Source: Engelhardtia mirabilis (GTDB lineage Bacteria > Planctomycetota > UBA1135 > GCA-002686595). From it: a DNA stretch of 64,000 bases. The stretch is taken from contig CP036296.1 in the NCBI GenBank assembly GCA_007751255.1, positions 4,464,001-4,528,000 of the forward strand, read 5' to 3'. Under the pieces are notes generated by a model. The model ran no database searches and had not been told where the DNA came from. It saw only the letters and a program-made list of their open reading frames with translations. Shown here one piece after another: positions 16,029-24,538 of this stretch. A program made the translations under genes and the position numbers. Position 1 is the stretch's first letter. Each line of letters opens with the position of its first letter.

Positions 16029-16358
16029 GGGAGTTTCCTCTGGTCTGCTGTGGCCCGCGCGGACGGGTCCGCGTGGAGGGTCGGGATGATCGGCGCCGGC
16101 GGCCCGCTCCGAGGGAACGGTCGTGGACACCAGTGAGCGGGCCGAGATCCTAGACCCCCCCGCGTCGCCGGTAAACCGCCGCATGGTCGTCCGGGCCCCG
16201 CAAGCGGGGACCTGTGATAACCCTGGGCGATCACAACGCGGTTCGCCGGGCGCTGCGCCGCCCTCGGGGCCTGCGGCGCGCACCCGGCCTACGGGTGCAA
16301 CGCGAGCGCGGCAGACGCGTGGCCCTGACGAGCGCGAGACCGCTCGGGTCCGCAGCGC
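16029..16358. other. Intergenic region upstream of rubrerythrin
   Basis: 330 bp with no gene. It holds the rubrerythrin promoter (TAGGAT at 16153-16148) and an inverted repeat TGTGAT-N11-ATCACA at 16213-16235. The half-sites look like FNR/CRP-family boxes but the spacing is longer than for known family members, so I give it low weight. Confidence 0.35.
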
Positions 16359-19300
16359 CTACGGCAGGGCGATCTCCACCGTGATGACCTCGCCCGAGCG
16401 GACCTCGACTTCAATCTCCGCCTCGGCGCCGTCCTCGATGCCCCCCTCGCTGGCCTTCACGAGCCAGGTGCCCGGTCGCAAGCCGGACAATCGGACGTCT
16501 CCGCCGCCGATCGAGAACCCGGACACCGGCGCAACCGGTACTTGGGCGGATGAATCTTCGGTCGCTGCCACGTCCGTCGGACCGTCGCCGCCGGCGAGGG
16601 CGAGTGGCTGGGCCAGCTGAGCCTGGGGGCCGTCCTTCGGCCTGGCGACGACCCGCACGAAGGAGAAGCCGGTCGAGTCTTCGCCTCCGGACTGCGGCTG
16701 GACGACGATCGTCCCCGCCTGCTCGACCACTAGCTCGATGCCGGTCTTGACCTCGTCCTCGGCGAGCTCGAACACCGCGCTGACCGCGGAAGTGACCGTA
16801 TCTCCGTCCGCGCGGGCGACAAGTCGCGCTCCCGCCGTCAGGCCTTCGAGACGGAAGTGTCCCTGGGCGTCGGTCAGGCCGCGATCGTCCGATGCACGCG
16901 GCCCGCTGGCGCCAACCACCCCCACGTCCACGACATCGATGCCGCTGCGCGAGAACCCGCCGTTGTCGCGGTCCAGCGACTGGAAGCGGCGCGACTCGGG
17001 CAGCGCGCGCACCCGCACCCCGGCGATGCCGCGCCCTTCACTGTCGACCACGCGACCCTCGACGGCACACAGGGGCAGATCGAAGTTCGCCGTGACCTCG
17101 CCGTCGGTGACCTCGACTGTCGTGGTCCAGGCCAGGGCACGCGAATCGTGGGAGACCGAGACCGTGTAGGTCCCGACTTCCAGCCCCTCCAGGCGGTACT
17201 CGCCGCTGCCGTTGGTGTCGGCCGAATCGCCCCCCCACCAACCCCGCGAGCCAGTCATCCTCGCGAGTTGCTCCTCGACGTCGTCACCCTCGTCGAGACG
17301 CTGGGCGCGGACCTTGGCGCTGGCCAGGGTGCGGCCGGCCTGACGCACTCGGCCCACCATCGTGCTGGTCGCGCGCGCCTCGAGGGTCAACTCCTGGCTG
17401 CTGCCGTGGCTGACCGAGACCATCGTCCAACCCTCGTCGTCATCGCCGCCGCGCGCTCGGCGCCAGTTGTTGCGACCCGAGTTGTCGCCGTTCGAGACGC
17501 GGAAGGAGTGGGTCCCCGGCGTCAGGTTGCGGAAGCGCGCGCCATTGCGCTTGCTGGTATTCCGTGTGCCGCTGGAGTCGTCCTCGTCGTCCGCGTCGCG
17601 GCGCTCGACGATGACCCCGGCCAGGCGTTCGCCGCGTCGGTCGACCACGAAGACCTCGACATCGCCGCCCTCGCCCAGGGCGACTTCCAGCTCCACGGGA
17701 CTCGAGCCCACGACGAGGTCGGCGATCTGGTGGGGCGCGTAGCCCGCCCGGTCGACCTCTAGCGTGCAGGGGACGTCCGGAATGCTCTGGATCTCCGCCC
17801 AGCCGTCGTCGTCGGACTTGGTCTTCTTGACCTGGTTGGCCAGGTCCATGCGCTCCATCCAACCATTGGGGCTGTCCGCGTCCTCCGTAGGTTGCGGGGT
17901 CAGGCGCACGCGCGCGTTGCGCAGGGGTTCGCCGTCATTCAAGTCGGTCACGTGGACCCGGATCAGGGGCGCGGCCCGCAGCGAAATCGTCCCCACGTCG
18001 ATGCTGGCGCCCTCTTCGATCCCCTCGACGTCCTCACGGCCCGCGGCGTAGCCCTCGGCCTCGATCGAAAGGCGCACGCCCGAATCGCCACGGTTGCCGA
18101 AGAACTGGAAGTCCGACGGGAACAGGTCCGAGAACTCGTCGCGACCGCCCGCGTGGAAGGTCTTCTCCTCTCCGTCCGCACCTTCCAGGCGCCGCTGGTT
18201 GAAAGCCATGCCGAGCCGCGCGGTGAAGCGCTCGATGGGCTTGCCGCTGGCCGCGTCCACGACGGCGAAGGACACGCTGGCGGGCTGACGGTAGACGAGC
18301 TCGACGCCTTCCGCCCCAGGCAGGACCGAGACCGACTCGGAGCGGTTCGCGCCTCCGCCCATCATGGCGAAGGCACCGCGCCCCTTCTCGACCAGCTCGA
18401 CCTCGTACTCGCGGTCCGGGTCGAGGCCACCGATCTCGAAGCTCCCGCCCTCGCCCAGCTCGACCTGAGGCGCGCTGCCGGAGGCCATCGCCATGAAGGT
18501 CGCGCCCTCCGAGGGCCTGGCGACCACCCGCAGGTCCTCGACCTTCACCTCGGGCAGCCCCACGGCCACGCCGCGAATCGTGCCGCCGCGCGGGATCTCG
18601 AAGCGCAGGGGCGACCGGACGCGTCCGGGCGCCTCGGTCGATCCGCGGTAGACCCGAATCGGATAGCCCTCGGCCTCGATCCGGATGCCCCAGGCACCGA
18701 CCTCGAGTTGCGCCAGTTCGAAGCCGCCGTTCTCGTCGGTAACGGTGTCCGCCACGCTGCCGCCGGGACCGAAGTTGAAGTTGAAGCCCTGCTCGGGGTC
18801 GACCAACTGCAACTCGGCACCCGCGATCGGCGAGCCGATGTCGTCGGTGACGGTACCCCAGAGGATGGTCCCCGGCTCCAGCACGAGGTCCTCGAAGGGC
18901 ACCGACGTGGTCACGGGCAACTCGATGTCGCTGCGCTCGAACGGCGCGTAGCCGTCCGCCTCGACCTCGACATCCACCGTCGAACCACCGGGCGACTCGA
19001 TCTCGTAGCGGCCCATGGAATCGGTCACCGCCGACTTGCTCGGTGTGATGATGTTGCCGAGCACGCCCAGCATCCCCGAGGCACGGCCGGCCTCCTGGGA
19101 CTTGAGCCTTACCAGCGCCTCGGGCACGCCTTGGCCCGACGGGTCGAGCACCCGCCCGCGGTAGAGCGGCCCCGTCGGCTTGGTCTGCTCGGCGGCCTCG
19201 TCCAGGGCCTTCGCCGCCGACCGGCGACTGTCCGGCTGGGGCGCGAGGGTTCCCCGGACGGGCTCGGACACAGGTCCCGCAGCAGCACTCAGAGTCGCGG

Positions 19301-19445
19301 GGGCTCCCGGCAGGGCCGGGGCGACGACCTCGGACGACGAGACTCCTGCGGCGGCATCCGTCGACTCGCCCCCGCCGACGAGAACCCAGGCGACAGCACC
19401 CACGAGGGCGAGTACAGCGACGGCGAGGAGGGCGGACTTCTGCAT
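16359..19445 (-). CDS. Membrane-anchored protein with carboxypeptidase-regulatory-like repeats
   Basis: A 1028-aa protein with an N-terminal membrane helix (about 5-27, MQKSALLAVAVLALVG...) and a long exported part. It contains at least seven Ig-like segments of the carboxypeptidase regulatory-like type, each beginning like GRVLDPSGQGVPEALVR or GTVTDDIGSPIAGAEL, and followed by a TDENGxFELAQLEVG-type stretch about 40 residues later. A middle region (about 600-700) is rich in Asp, Ser and Arg. No catalytic domain is visible. Such repeats act as extracellular spacers or binding modules. The ATG at 19445 gives the membrane helix. It appears monocistronic. I cannot say what it binds. Confidence 0.75.
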   Translation of the reverse strand: MQKSALLAVAVLALVGAVAWVLVGGGESTDAAAGVSSSEVVAPALPGAPATLSAAAGPVSEPVRGTLAPQPDSRRSAAKALDEAAEQTKPTGPLYRGRVLDPSGQGVPEALVRLKSQEAGRASGMLGVLGNIITPSKSAVTDSMGRYEIESPGGSTVDVEVEADGYAPFERSDIELPVTTSVPFEDLVLEPGTILWGTVTDDIGSPIAGAELQLVDPEQGFNFNFGPGGSVADTVTDENGGFELAQLEVGAWGIRIEAEGYPIRVYRGSTEAPGRVRSPLRFEIPRGGTIRGVAVGLPEVKVEDLRVVARPSEGATFMAMASGSAPQVELGEGGSFEIGGLDPDREYEVELVEKGRGAFAMMGGGANRSESVSVLPGAEGVELVYRQPASVSFAVVDAASGKPIERFTARLGMAFNQRRLEGADGEEKTFHAGGRDEFSDLFPSDFQFFGNRGDSGVRLSIEAEGYAAGREDVEGIEEGASIDVGTISLRAAPLIRVHVTDLNDGEPLRNARVRLTPQPTEDADSPNGWMERMDLANQVKKTKSDDDGWAEIQSIPDVPCTLEVDRAGYAPHQIADLVVGSSPVELEVALGEGGDVEVFVVDRRGERLAGVIVERRDADDEDDSSGTRNTSKRNGARFRNLTPGTHSFRVSNGDNSGRNNWRRARGGDDDEGWTMVSVSHGSSQELTLEARATSTMVGRVRQAGRTLASAKVRAQRLDEGDDVEEQLARMTGSRGWWGGDSADTNGSGEYRLEGLEVGTYTVSVSHDSRALAWTTTVEVTDGEVTANFDLPLCAVEGRVVDSEGRGIAGVRVRALPESRRFQSLDRDNGGFSRSGIDVVDVGVVGASGPRASDDRGLTDAQGHFRLEGLTAGARLVARADGDTVTSAVSAVFELAEDEVKTGIELVVEQAGTIVVQPQSGGEDSTGFSFVRVVARPKDGPQAQLAQPLALAGGDGPTDVAATEDSSAQVPVAPVSGFSIGGGDVRLSGLRPGTWLVKASEGGIEDGAEAEIEVEVRSGEVITVEIALP

Positions 19446-19600
19446 GGGACTCACTACGTGCGTAGGGCGGCGCCATGCCCGAGGGCTGGAGCCGATCGTT
19501 ATCCGGGCGGCGCGAGATGAGGCGACCGGAGTGGGAAGCCGGGCAGATCGGAGGTTGTCCACCCGATCCCCTCTGCCCCAGTCCCGCTAGCATAGGCGGC

Positions 19601-20233
19601 GTGCCGGACCTCTTCTTGTTGATCCTGATCGTGACCGCCCTACTCGCGGCAACAGACCTCGTCACGACCCTGCGGCTCGGACGCGTCCTGGATCGGCAGC
19701 CCGTCCAGGTCGAGCGCCCCCTGGCCCCGCCCCCCCGGCCGGATGCCGCCGGAGCCGTGCTGTTCCGCCTCGCGGGGGCCACCACGGGCGAGTGGATCGA
19801 CTTGAGGGCCCAGGCCTGGGAGGCCCGGGCCCGTTGGTTCGGCGACCAGGCCTTTCGGCGCAAGCTGATCCGTCGGCTGATCCCGGGTGGCGGCCAGGCG
19901 CCGGTGCCGAAGGGTCGCTACGGGCAGTCGATCGAGCGTTGGCTACTGTTCCTGGCCGGTTTGGCCGAGGGAGCCCGTGACGCCGACGCCCGCGAGGCGA
20001 TCGCCGGGGTCTACGCCCCCTGGCGAGGGTTCTGCATCGACCTGTGCCGCGCCGTCGAGGAAGTCCGCGAGGGCCTCTCCGATCGGGAGGCCCGCCAGCT
20101 CCCCGCGCCGGCCTGGTTCGAGCCCCTGCGACGCCTGGATGCCGCGGCCTTCCCCGACACGGCCCACGACTTCGCCGCCCACCTACACGACCGCGGCCTG
20201 CTCCAGCGCGACGGCGACGGCGCGGACGCCTAG
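19601..20233 (+). CDS. Membrane-anchored protein of unknown function
   Basis: A 210-aa protein beginning with a strong membrane helix (residues 3-22), then a proline-rich linker and a soluble, mostly helical, Arg/Glu-rich domain. I do not recognise the family. GTG at 19601 is chosen because a TAGCAT box lies 7 nt before it (19588-19593), similar to the leaderless pattern seen at five other genes; the next upstream start would add no meaningful sequence. It is convergent to the degenerate AAA gene, with a 10-bp-stem hairpin in between. Confidence 0.55.
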   Translation: MPDLFLLILIVTALLAATDLVTTLRLGRVLDRQPVQVERPLAPPPRPDAAGAVLFRLAGATTGEWIDLRAQAWEARARWFGDQAFRRKLIRRLIPGGGQAPVPKGRYGQSIERWLLFLAGLAEGARDADAREAIAGVYAPWRGFCIDLCRAVEEVREGLSDREARQLPAPAWFEPLRRLDAAAFPDTAHDFAAHLHDRGLLQRDGDGADA

Positions 20234-20250
20234 CCCGGCTCGGAAGGACA

Positions 20251-20273
20251 CCGCGCTGAACGATTCAGCGCGG
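20251..20273. terminator. Bidirectional hairpin between convergent genes
   Basis: CCGCGCTGAA and TTCAGCGCGG form a perfect 10-bp stem with a CGA loop. It lies 18 bp after the stop of the 19601 gene and 55 bp before the stop of the convergent gene at 20328. There is no clear U-tract on either side. Confidence 0.55.
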
Positions 20274-20327
20274 GAGAGTTGAGCGCGCAACGATTCCGCG
20301 CGAGTCCCGCCGCCGGTTCCGTCGCCG

Positions 20328-21014
20328 TCAGCTCGCCGCGGCCCCGCCGCCGAGCTCGACGATCAGGTCGAGCGAGCGGGCCACCTCCGGTCCGAACTCC
20401 TCCGGCAGGGTCGAGGCGAGGATGGTCAGGCCGCCGAAGTCCTCGAAGATGCGAGACAGGGGATCGGTGTGGCGAACATCGACAGCCCGGCCCTTGCCGT
20501 CGACGACGTCGCTCGCCAAGCCGAACAGGCGTTCGGCACCGATGAAGAGCAGCACCGCACCTTCGACCTCCGCCGTGTAGAGCAGCTCGGCCAGCGCCTG
20601 CTGGACGCTCTCGTCCCAACAGGCCGCCACGGCGCCCGAATCCACTCGAAGCAGGGCCCGACCCAGATCGGAAGCCAGGGCCTCCGCAGCCGCGCCACAC
20701 GGATCGGCGCCACACGGATCAACGCGTGGGTCTCCTCCCCACTCCGCGCTCTGCTGACAAGACAACAGGACCAGGTGGTTGCGGCGGTTGCGGCTGGTCC
20801 AGCGATCGTCCACGGCGCGCGCGCCTCGCACTTGCTCGCCCAGAGCGCGCAAGGAGCGGAGCGCCGCAGCGGGCTGATCCAGGTCCTCGAATCGTCGTCG
20901 CGAGACGATTCGCTCGGCCAGAACCTGCTGGGAAACCGTTCGAAGCTCACCCGAGGCGGAACGCGTCGGGTTCGGCCCGGTCGGGCTGGTCGGTGTGTCG
21001 GTCACGGTGAACAA
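20328..21014 (-). CDS. Degenerate AAA+ ATPase domain protein
   Basis: A 228-aa protein whose order of secondary elements follows an AAA+ core: a beta strand NHLVLLS, a helix AAAEALASDLGRALLRVD, LAELLYTAEVEGAVLLFIGAERLFG in place of the sensor/Walker B segment, then SRIFEDFGGLTILAST. The nucleotide site is lost: the P-loop slot (about 86-108) has no GKT and instead holds a duplicated DPCGA, and Walker B has Gly159 where Asp is expected. It is therefore likely a non-hydrolysing structural or regulatory relative. The start is TTG 21014 or GTG 21005. It follows sthA at 278 bp on the same strand. Confidence 0.55.
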   Translation of the reverse strand: MFTVTDTPTSPTGPNPTRSASGELRTVSQQVLAERIVSRRRFEDLDQPAAALRSLRALGEQVRGARAVDDRWTSRNRRNHLVLLSCQQSAEWGGDPRVDPCGADPCGAAAEALASDLGRALLRVDSGAVAACWDESVQQALAELLYTAEVEGAVLLFIGAERLFGLASDVVDGKGRAVDVRHTDPLSRIFEDFGGLTILASTLPEEFGPEVARSLDLIVELGGGAAAS

Positions 21015-21261
21015 AGCGGGAGAGGAGCGGGCGGCGCACTCCCCCCAAAAGGGAATGGCCTACCGGACTCGACCGCCGTGAACGCCTTCCCTGGGGGCGA
21101 CGAACGGACCGATTCGAGATTTCTCGTCGGACGCGCCGAGACCCAGACAACCGCCCCCGATTGCCCCGATCCCGCTGGTGCCGCAGCGCCAAGTCGGTGG
21201 GCAGACGGACTTCGGCGAACCACCGCCGACCATGGGCGCGGGCGTCGCCCCGGGCCGCAGC

Positions 21262-21291
21262 CCGCTCGACCCGCTCGACCCGCTCGACCCG
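21262..21291. repeat. 10-bp tandem repeat before the sthA stop
   Basis: Three exact copies of CCGCTCGACC at 21262-21291, ending directly at the stop of sthA (21293). It is short and non-coding for sthA, and I attach no function to it. Confidence 0.8.
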
Positions 21292-21292
21292 C

Positions 21293-22717
21293 TCAGCCGA
21301 CCTTCCGCCGACCATGAGCTTCGGCGGCCTGGGCGGCGAAGCGCAGCTTGTTGGCGGCGTTGTAGGCCGCGACCTTGTAGCACTCGGCCAGGGTCGGGTA
21401 GTTGAAGACCGTCGACAGGAAGTAGTCCAGGCCCCCGCCCAGGGTCAATACCGCCTGACCCACGTGGATCAACTCCGTGGCGTGGGTCCCGATGCAGTGG
21501 ATGCCGAGCAGCTCGCGCGTGTCGCGGTGGAAGAGCAGCTTCAGGAGTCCCGAGTCGTCGCCGAGGATCTGCCCCCGGGCGATCTCGCGGAAGCGCGCCA
21601 CGCCCGACTCGTAGGGCACCTTGTCGCGCGTGAGCTCTTCCTCGGTGGCCCCCACCATGGAGATCTCGGGGATCGAGTAGATCCCCACCGGGAAGTTGTC
21701 GCGCATGGGCTCCGACTCGATCCCGAACATGTGGCAGGAGGCCAGGCGGCCCTGCTCGCTCGAGGTCGCGGCGAGGGCCGGGAAGCCGATCACGTCCCCT
21801 GCGGCGTAGATGTTCTCGGCCTCGGTGCGGAACTGCCCGTCGACGGTCAGGCGGCCGCGGCTGTCCGCGCTGAGCCCGATGTTCTCGAGGCCCAGGTCGG
21901 CCGTCGCGCCCACGCGGCCGATCGAATAGAGCACCTTCTGCGCGACCACGTGCTTGCCCGACTCGAGGGTGATCAGCCCCGCCTTGTGGGGGCTCTCGAC
22001 CACGTCGATGCTGGCCACGGCCTCGCCGCAACGCAGGGTCACGAGCTCGCAGCGCATCTGGTGGATCAACTCGTCCACGATCTCGCCGTCCAGGAACTCG
22101 AGCGGGCGCGGACGCCGGTCGACCAGCGTCACCTTGACCCCGAGGTTGGCGAACATGCTCGCGTACTCGACTCCGATCACCCCCCCACCGATCACGGCCA
22201 GGCTGCGCGGCAGCTCGTCCATGTCGAGGATCGCGTCGGAAGTCATGACGGTCTCGCCGTCGACGAGCACGTCCCCGGGCTCGGCCGGAACCGTGCCGAC
22301 ACAGACCAGGAAGTTCTCCGCGGTGACGGTTCGAACTCCCTCGAAGGAGTGGATCTCGAGCGTGTGGCGATCCCTGAAGAAGGCCCGGCCGCGCAGCATC
22401 GCGACGTCGTTGCGCTCCAGTTGGTCCTGGACGATCTCCAACTCGCGCTGGACCACGTGGGTCACCCGCCCGGCCAGCTCCGCCATGCTCGGCCGCACCC
22501 GCGCGGCGCGGTCTGCGCCGGAGGCGCTCAGGCGCATGAAGCTGCGCACCGCCTCTCGGAAGGTCTTGGAGGGGATCGTCCCCGTCTCGATGCAGACGCC
22601 CCCTGCGCTGTGGCGCCGTTCGACCACAGCGGCGCGCTTGCCGAGCTTGGAGGCCTGGACGGCGGCGCGCTGGCCCGCGGGGCCGCTGCCGATACAGACG
22701 ATGTCGTAGTCGTACAT
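21293..22717 (-). CDS. sthA: Soluble NAD(P) transhydrogenase SthA
   Basis: A 474-aa FAD enzyme that transfers hydride between NADPH and NAD+, balancing the two pools. The FAD motif GSGPAG (10-15) opens the chain. The segment GGVCIETGTIPSKT has Cys42 but Thr47 where disulfide reductases have a second Cys; this single-Cys form is typical of SthA and separates it from lipoamide dehydrogenase and mercuric reductase. The NAD(P) motif GGGVIGVEYA lies near 180, and the C-terminal dimerisation domain is complete (YNAANKLRFAAQ). The length matches the E. coli enzyme closely. The ATG at 22717 is the only sensible start. Confidence 0.92.
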   Translation of the reverse strand: MYDYDIVCIGSGPAGQRAAVQASKLGKRAAVVERRHSAGGVCIETGTIPSKTFREAVRSFMRLSASGADRAARVRPSMAELAGRVTHVVQRELEIVQDQLERNDVAMLRGRAFFRDRHTLEIHSFEGVRTVTAENFLVCVGTVPAEPGDVLVDGETVMTSDAILDMDELPRSLAVIGGGVIGVEYASMFANLGVKVTLVDRRPRPLEFLDGEIVDELIHQMRCELVTLRCGEAVASIDVVESPHKAGLITLESGKHVVAQKVLYSIGRVGATADLGLENIGLSADSRGRLTVDGQFRTEAENIYAAGDVIGFPALAATSSEQGRLASCHMFGIESEPMRDNFPVGIYSIPEISMVGATEEELTRDKVPYESGVARFREIARGQILGDDSGLLKLLFHRDTRELLGIHCIGTHATELIHVGQAVLTLGGGLDYFLSTVFNYPTLAECYKVAAYNAANKLRFAAQAAEAHGRRKVG

Positions 22718-22860
22718 GGGGGGTCGGGTCCGCCACTGCCGGGCCAGGAGGGCGCCGGGGGGCAGGACTTTGGACCCATCGGCTAGATTCGAGCGGGGGC
22801 CCGAGCGCCGGGAAGCCCCGGTCCCGCGCCTGGGCTGGGCGCGGAGCCCGGCCCGCGGGA

Positions 22861-23742
22861 TCAGGGCTGCCAGCGACCGATGCGGTCCCGCACCCGCCCG
22901 AAGCCGAGGCGCTCGAAGAGCGGGTCGATCAGGGCTGCGTCGGCACCGCGGTAGGCCAACTCGCGCAGGCCAGCCGCGACCGGGGCGTCGCGGGCGATGG
23001 TGGCCAGGTCGCGGGAGAGGAAGGCCAGCTCGCGGCCGGCCTCGAGCTTGGCGGCCACGCTCTTCGCGCCGCGGATCGACATCGCCGCCACCGCGCCCAG
23101 GTCGGCGTAGATCGCGTCGAGATCGTCGAAGGCCTCGAGCAGGGCCACCGCCGTCTTGGCCCCGACGCCCGCCACGCCCGGGATGTCGTCCACCGCGTCG
23201 CCGGCCAAGCCCAGGAAGTCCGGGACCTGGTGGGGCCAGACCCCCAGCTTGGCGCGCACACCCGCCGCATCGCGCCGGTCGCCCTTGGCGAAGTCGTAGA
23301 ACTCGACCTGGTCGTTCACCAACTGGCCCAGGTCCTTGTCGTTGGTCACCACCACGCAGCGGTGGCCACCCTTGGTGAACTTGGCCGCGAGGGTGCCGAT
23401 CAGGTCGTCCGCCTCGTAGCGGTCGTCGGCGTAGGTGGGCATGCCCAGAGCTCGACCGAGGTCGACACAGGCCTGGATCTGGTGCACGAGCTCCGGCGGC
23501 GCCGGTTCGCGGCTGGACTTGTAGGCCGGATAGGCGTCGTTGCGAAAGCTCGTGTCGAGGCTCTCGTCGAAGGTCAGGGCAATGTGCGTCGGCTGCTCCT
23601 CGGCCAGGTAGCGCAGCAGCATCCCGCAGAAGCCGTAGACCGCGTTGACCGGGCGCCCTTCGGGGTCCGTCATCGACGCGGGGATCGAGTAGTAGGCCCG
23701 GAAGACGTAGGGCAGGGAGTCGATCAGGTGGACGGTTCGCAT
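22861..23742 (-). CDS. Stand-alone 5'-3' exonuclease (PolI N-domain/FEN-like)
   Basis: A 293-aa nuclease of the FEN superfamily that removes RNA or flap ends. The metal-binding acidic residues lie in IDSLPYVFRAYY, FDESLDTSFRNDAYPAYKSSR, RYEADDLIGTL and VVVTNDKDLGQLV, and the helix-hairpin-helix motif is PGVAGVGAKTAVALLEAFDDLD. No polymerase domain follows, so it corresponds to the N-terminal third of DNA polymerase I or to ExoIX-like proteins. The KYKANR-type clamp of PolI reads AYKSSREPAP here. It starts with ATG 23742, with a possible -10 just upstream and an 18-bp piece of the palindrome family at 23761. Confidence 0.88.
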   Translation of the reverse strand: MRTVHLIDSLPYVFRAYYSIPASMTDPEGRPVNAVYGFCGMLLRYLAEEQPTHIALTFDESLDTSFRNDAYPAYKSSREPAPPELVHQIQACVDLGRALGMPTYADDRYEADDLIGTLAAKFTKGGHRCVVVTNDKDLGQLVNDQVEFYDFAKGDRRDAAGVRAKLGVWPHQVPDFLGLAGDAVDDIPGVAGVGAKTAVALLEAFDDLDAIYADLGAVAAMSIRGAKSVAAKLEAGRELAFLSRDLATIARDAPVAAGLRELAYRGADAALIDPLFERLGFGRVRDRIGRWQP

Positions 23743-23760
23743 GGATCTAGGGGGCTCTCG

Positions 23761-23778
23761 CCGTACGAACGCCTACCC
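23761..23778. repeat. Half-site remnant of the palindrome family
   Basis: CCGTACGAACGCCTACCC is identical over 18 bp to the right end of palindrome B (10544-10561). No matching left arm is nearby. It sits between the exonuclease gene and the hydrolase gene. It looks like a decayed or solo end of the same repeat. Confidence 0.75.
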
Positions 23779-23789
23779 GGACGCACTCT

Positions 23790-24533
23790 TCAGGACCCTG
23801 TGTGGCTCCAGGGCGACGACTCGAGCCAGGACACCACCTCGCGAGCCATCGCAGCGGCCGCGCCGGTGAACACGTGGTCGACGCCGCTCAACATCCGCAG
23901 CTCCACCGGACCCCCGGCGCGCGCGGCGATGTCCGTCGACTCCTGCGGCGGCACGACCGTATCGGCGTCCCCGTGCACCAAGAGCCACGGGACGCGAATG
24001 TCCGCCGCCAGGGGCGCGACCGTGCCCACGGCGGCCATGTCGTCCAGGAAGGTCTGGGACAGGGGGCACTCGGGCTTGTCCCACATCAGATCCCCGGGCT
24101 GTTGGTCGCCGAACTTGCGCCGGGCGAACTCGGCCGTGTCGACCATCCCGGCCAGGGACACGAGCGCGCCGATGCGCCGGTCCCGGCTGGCGGCGATGAC
24201 CCCCACCGCCCCACCCATGGAGTGGCCCACGTAGACGACCCGCTCGTGACCGGCAGCTTCGGCGGCGTCGATCACCGAGTGCAGGTCGCCGGCCTCCTTG
24301 GTCGGGCACGAGTCGCCGAACTTGCCCCCGGAGTCGCCGTTGCCGGAGAAGGAGAAGCGCAGGGCCGCACAGCCCGCATCGGCCAGGGCCTGGGCCAGGG
24401 TCACGGCCCACTCGCGGTCCTTGTTGGCCGTGACGCCGTGGCCGATCAGGACCAACACTCGCGACTCGCCGGCGGGTTCGTGCAAGCTCGCGTCCAGGCG
24501 CTCGCCACGGTTGTTGTGGAGGTCGTGGAGCAT
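23790..24533 (-). CDS. Alpha/beta hydrolase
   Basis: A 247-aa hydrolase of the alpha/beta fold. The nucleophile elbow is VGHSMGG (Ser about 99), the Asp lies in HGDADTVV and the catalytic His in GVDHVFTG. An oxyanion-type HG motif precedes them (LIGHGVTANKD). The gene is fused end-to-end with the dehydrogenase: GTG 24542 would overlap its stop by 4 nt (GTGA), and ATG 24533 is 5 bp after it. Given class III ADH upstream, a role in hydrolysing the S-formyl thioester is possible, but the sequence is closer to general dienelactone-type or S33 hydrolases than to FrmB/esterase D (inference). Confidence 0.75.
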   Translation of the reverse strand: MLHDLHNNRGERLDASLHEPAGESRVLVLIGHGVTANKDREWAVTLAQALADAGCAALRFSFSGNGDSGGKFGDSCPTKEAGDLHSVIDAAEAAGHERVVYVGHSMGGAVGVIAASRDRRIGALVSLAGMVDTAEFARRKFGDQQPGDLMWDKPECPLSQTFLDDMAAVGTVAPLAADIRVPWLLVHGDADTVVPPQESTDIAARAGGPVELRMLSGVDHVFTGAAAAMAREVVSWLESSPWSHTGS

Positions 24534-24538
24534 GGCCG

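Noticed and set aside
16213-16235. CRP/FNR-type binding site TGTGAT...ATCACA
   Set aside because: The spacing between half-sites (11) is too long for the family, and no such regulator is in the window. Kept only as a weak note in the intergenic entry.
17892-19520. 542-codon frame opposite the carboxypeptidase-regulatory-like gene
   Set aside because: Antisense shadow. Its sequence has no signal peptide, no domain, and mirrors the codon pattern of the real gene.
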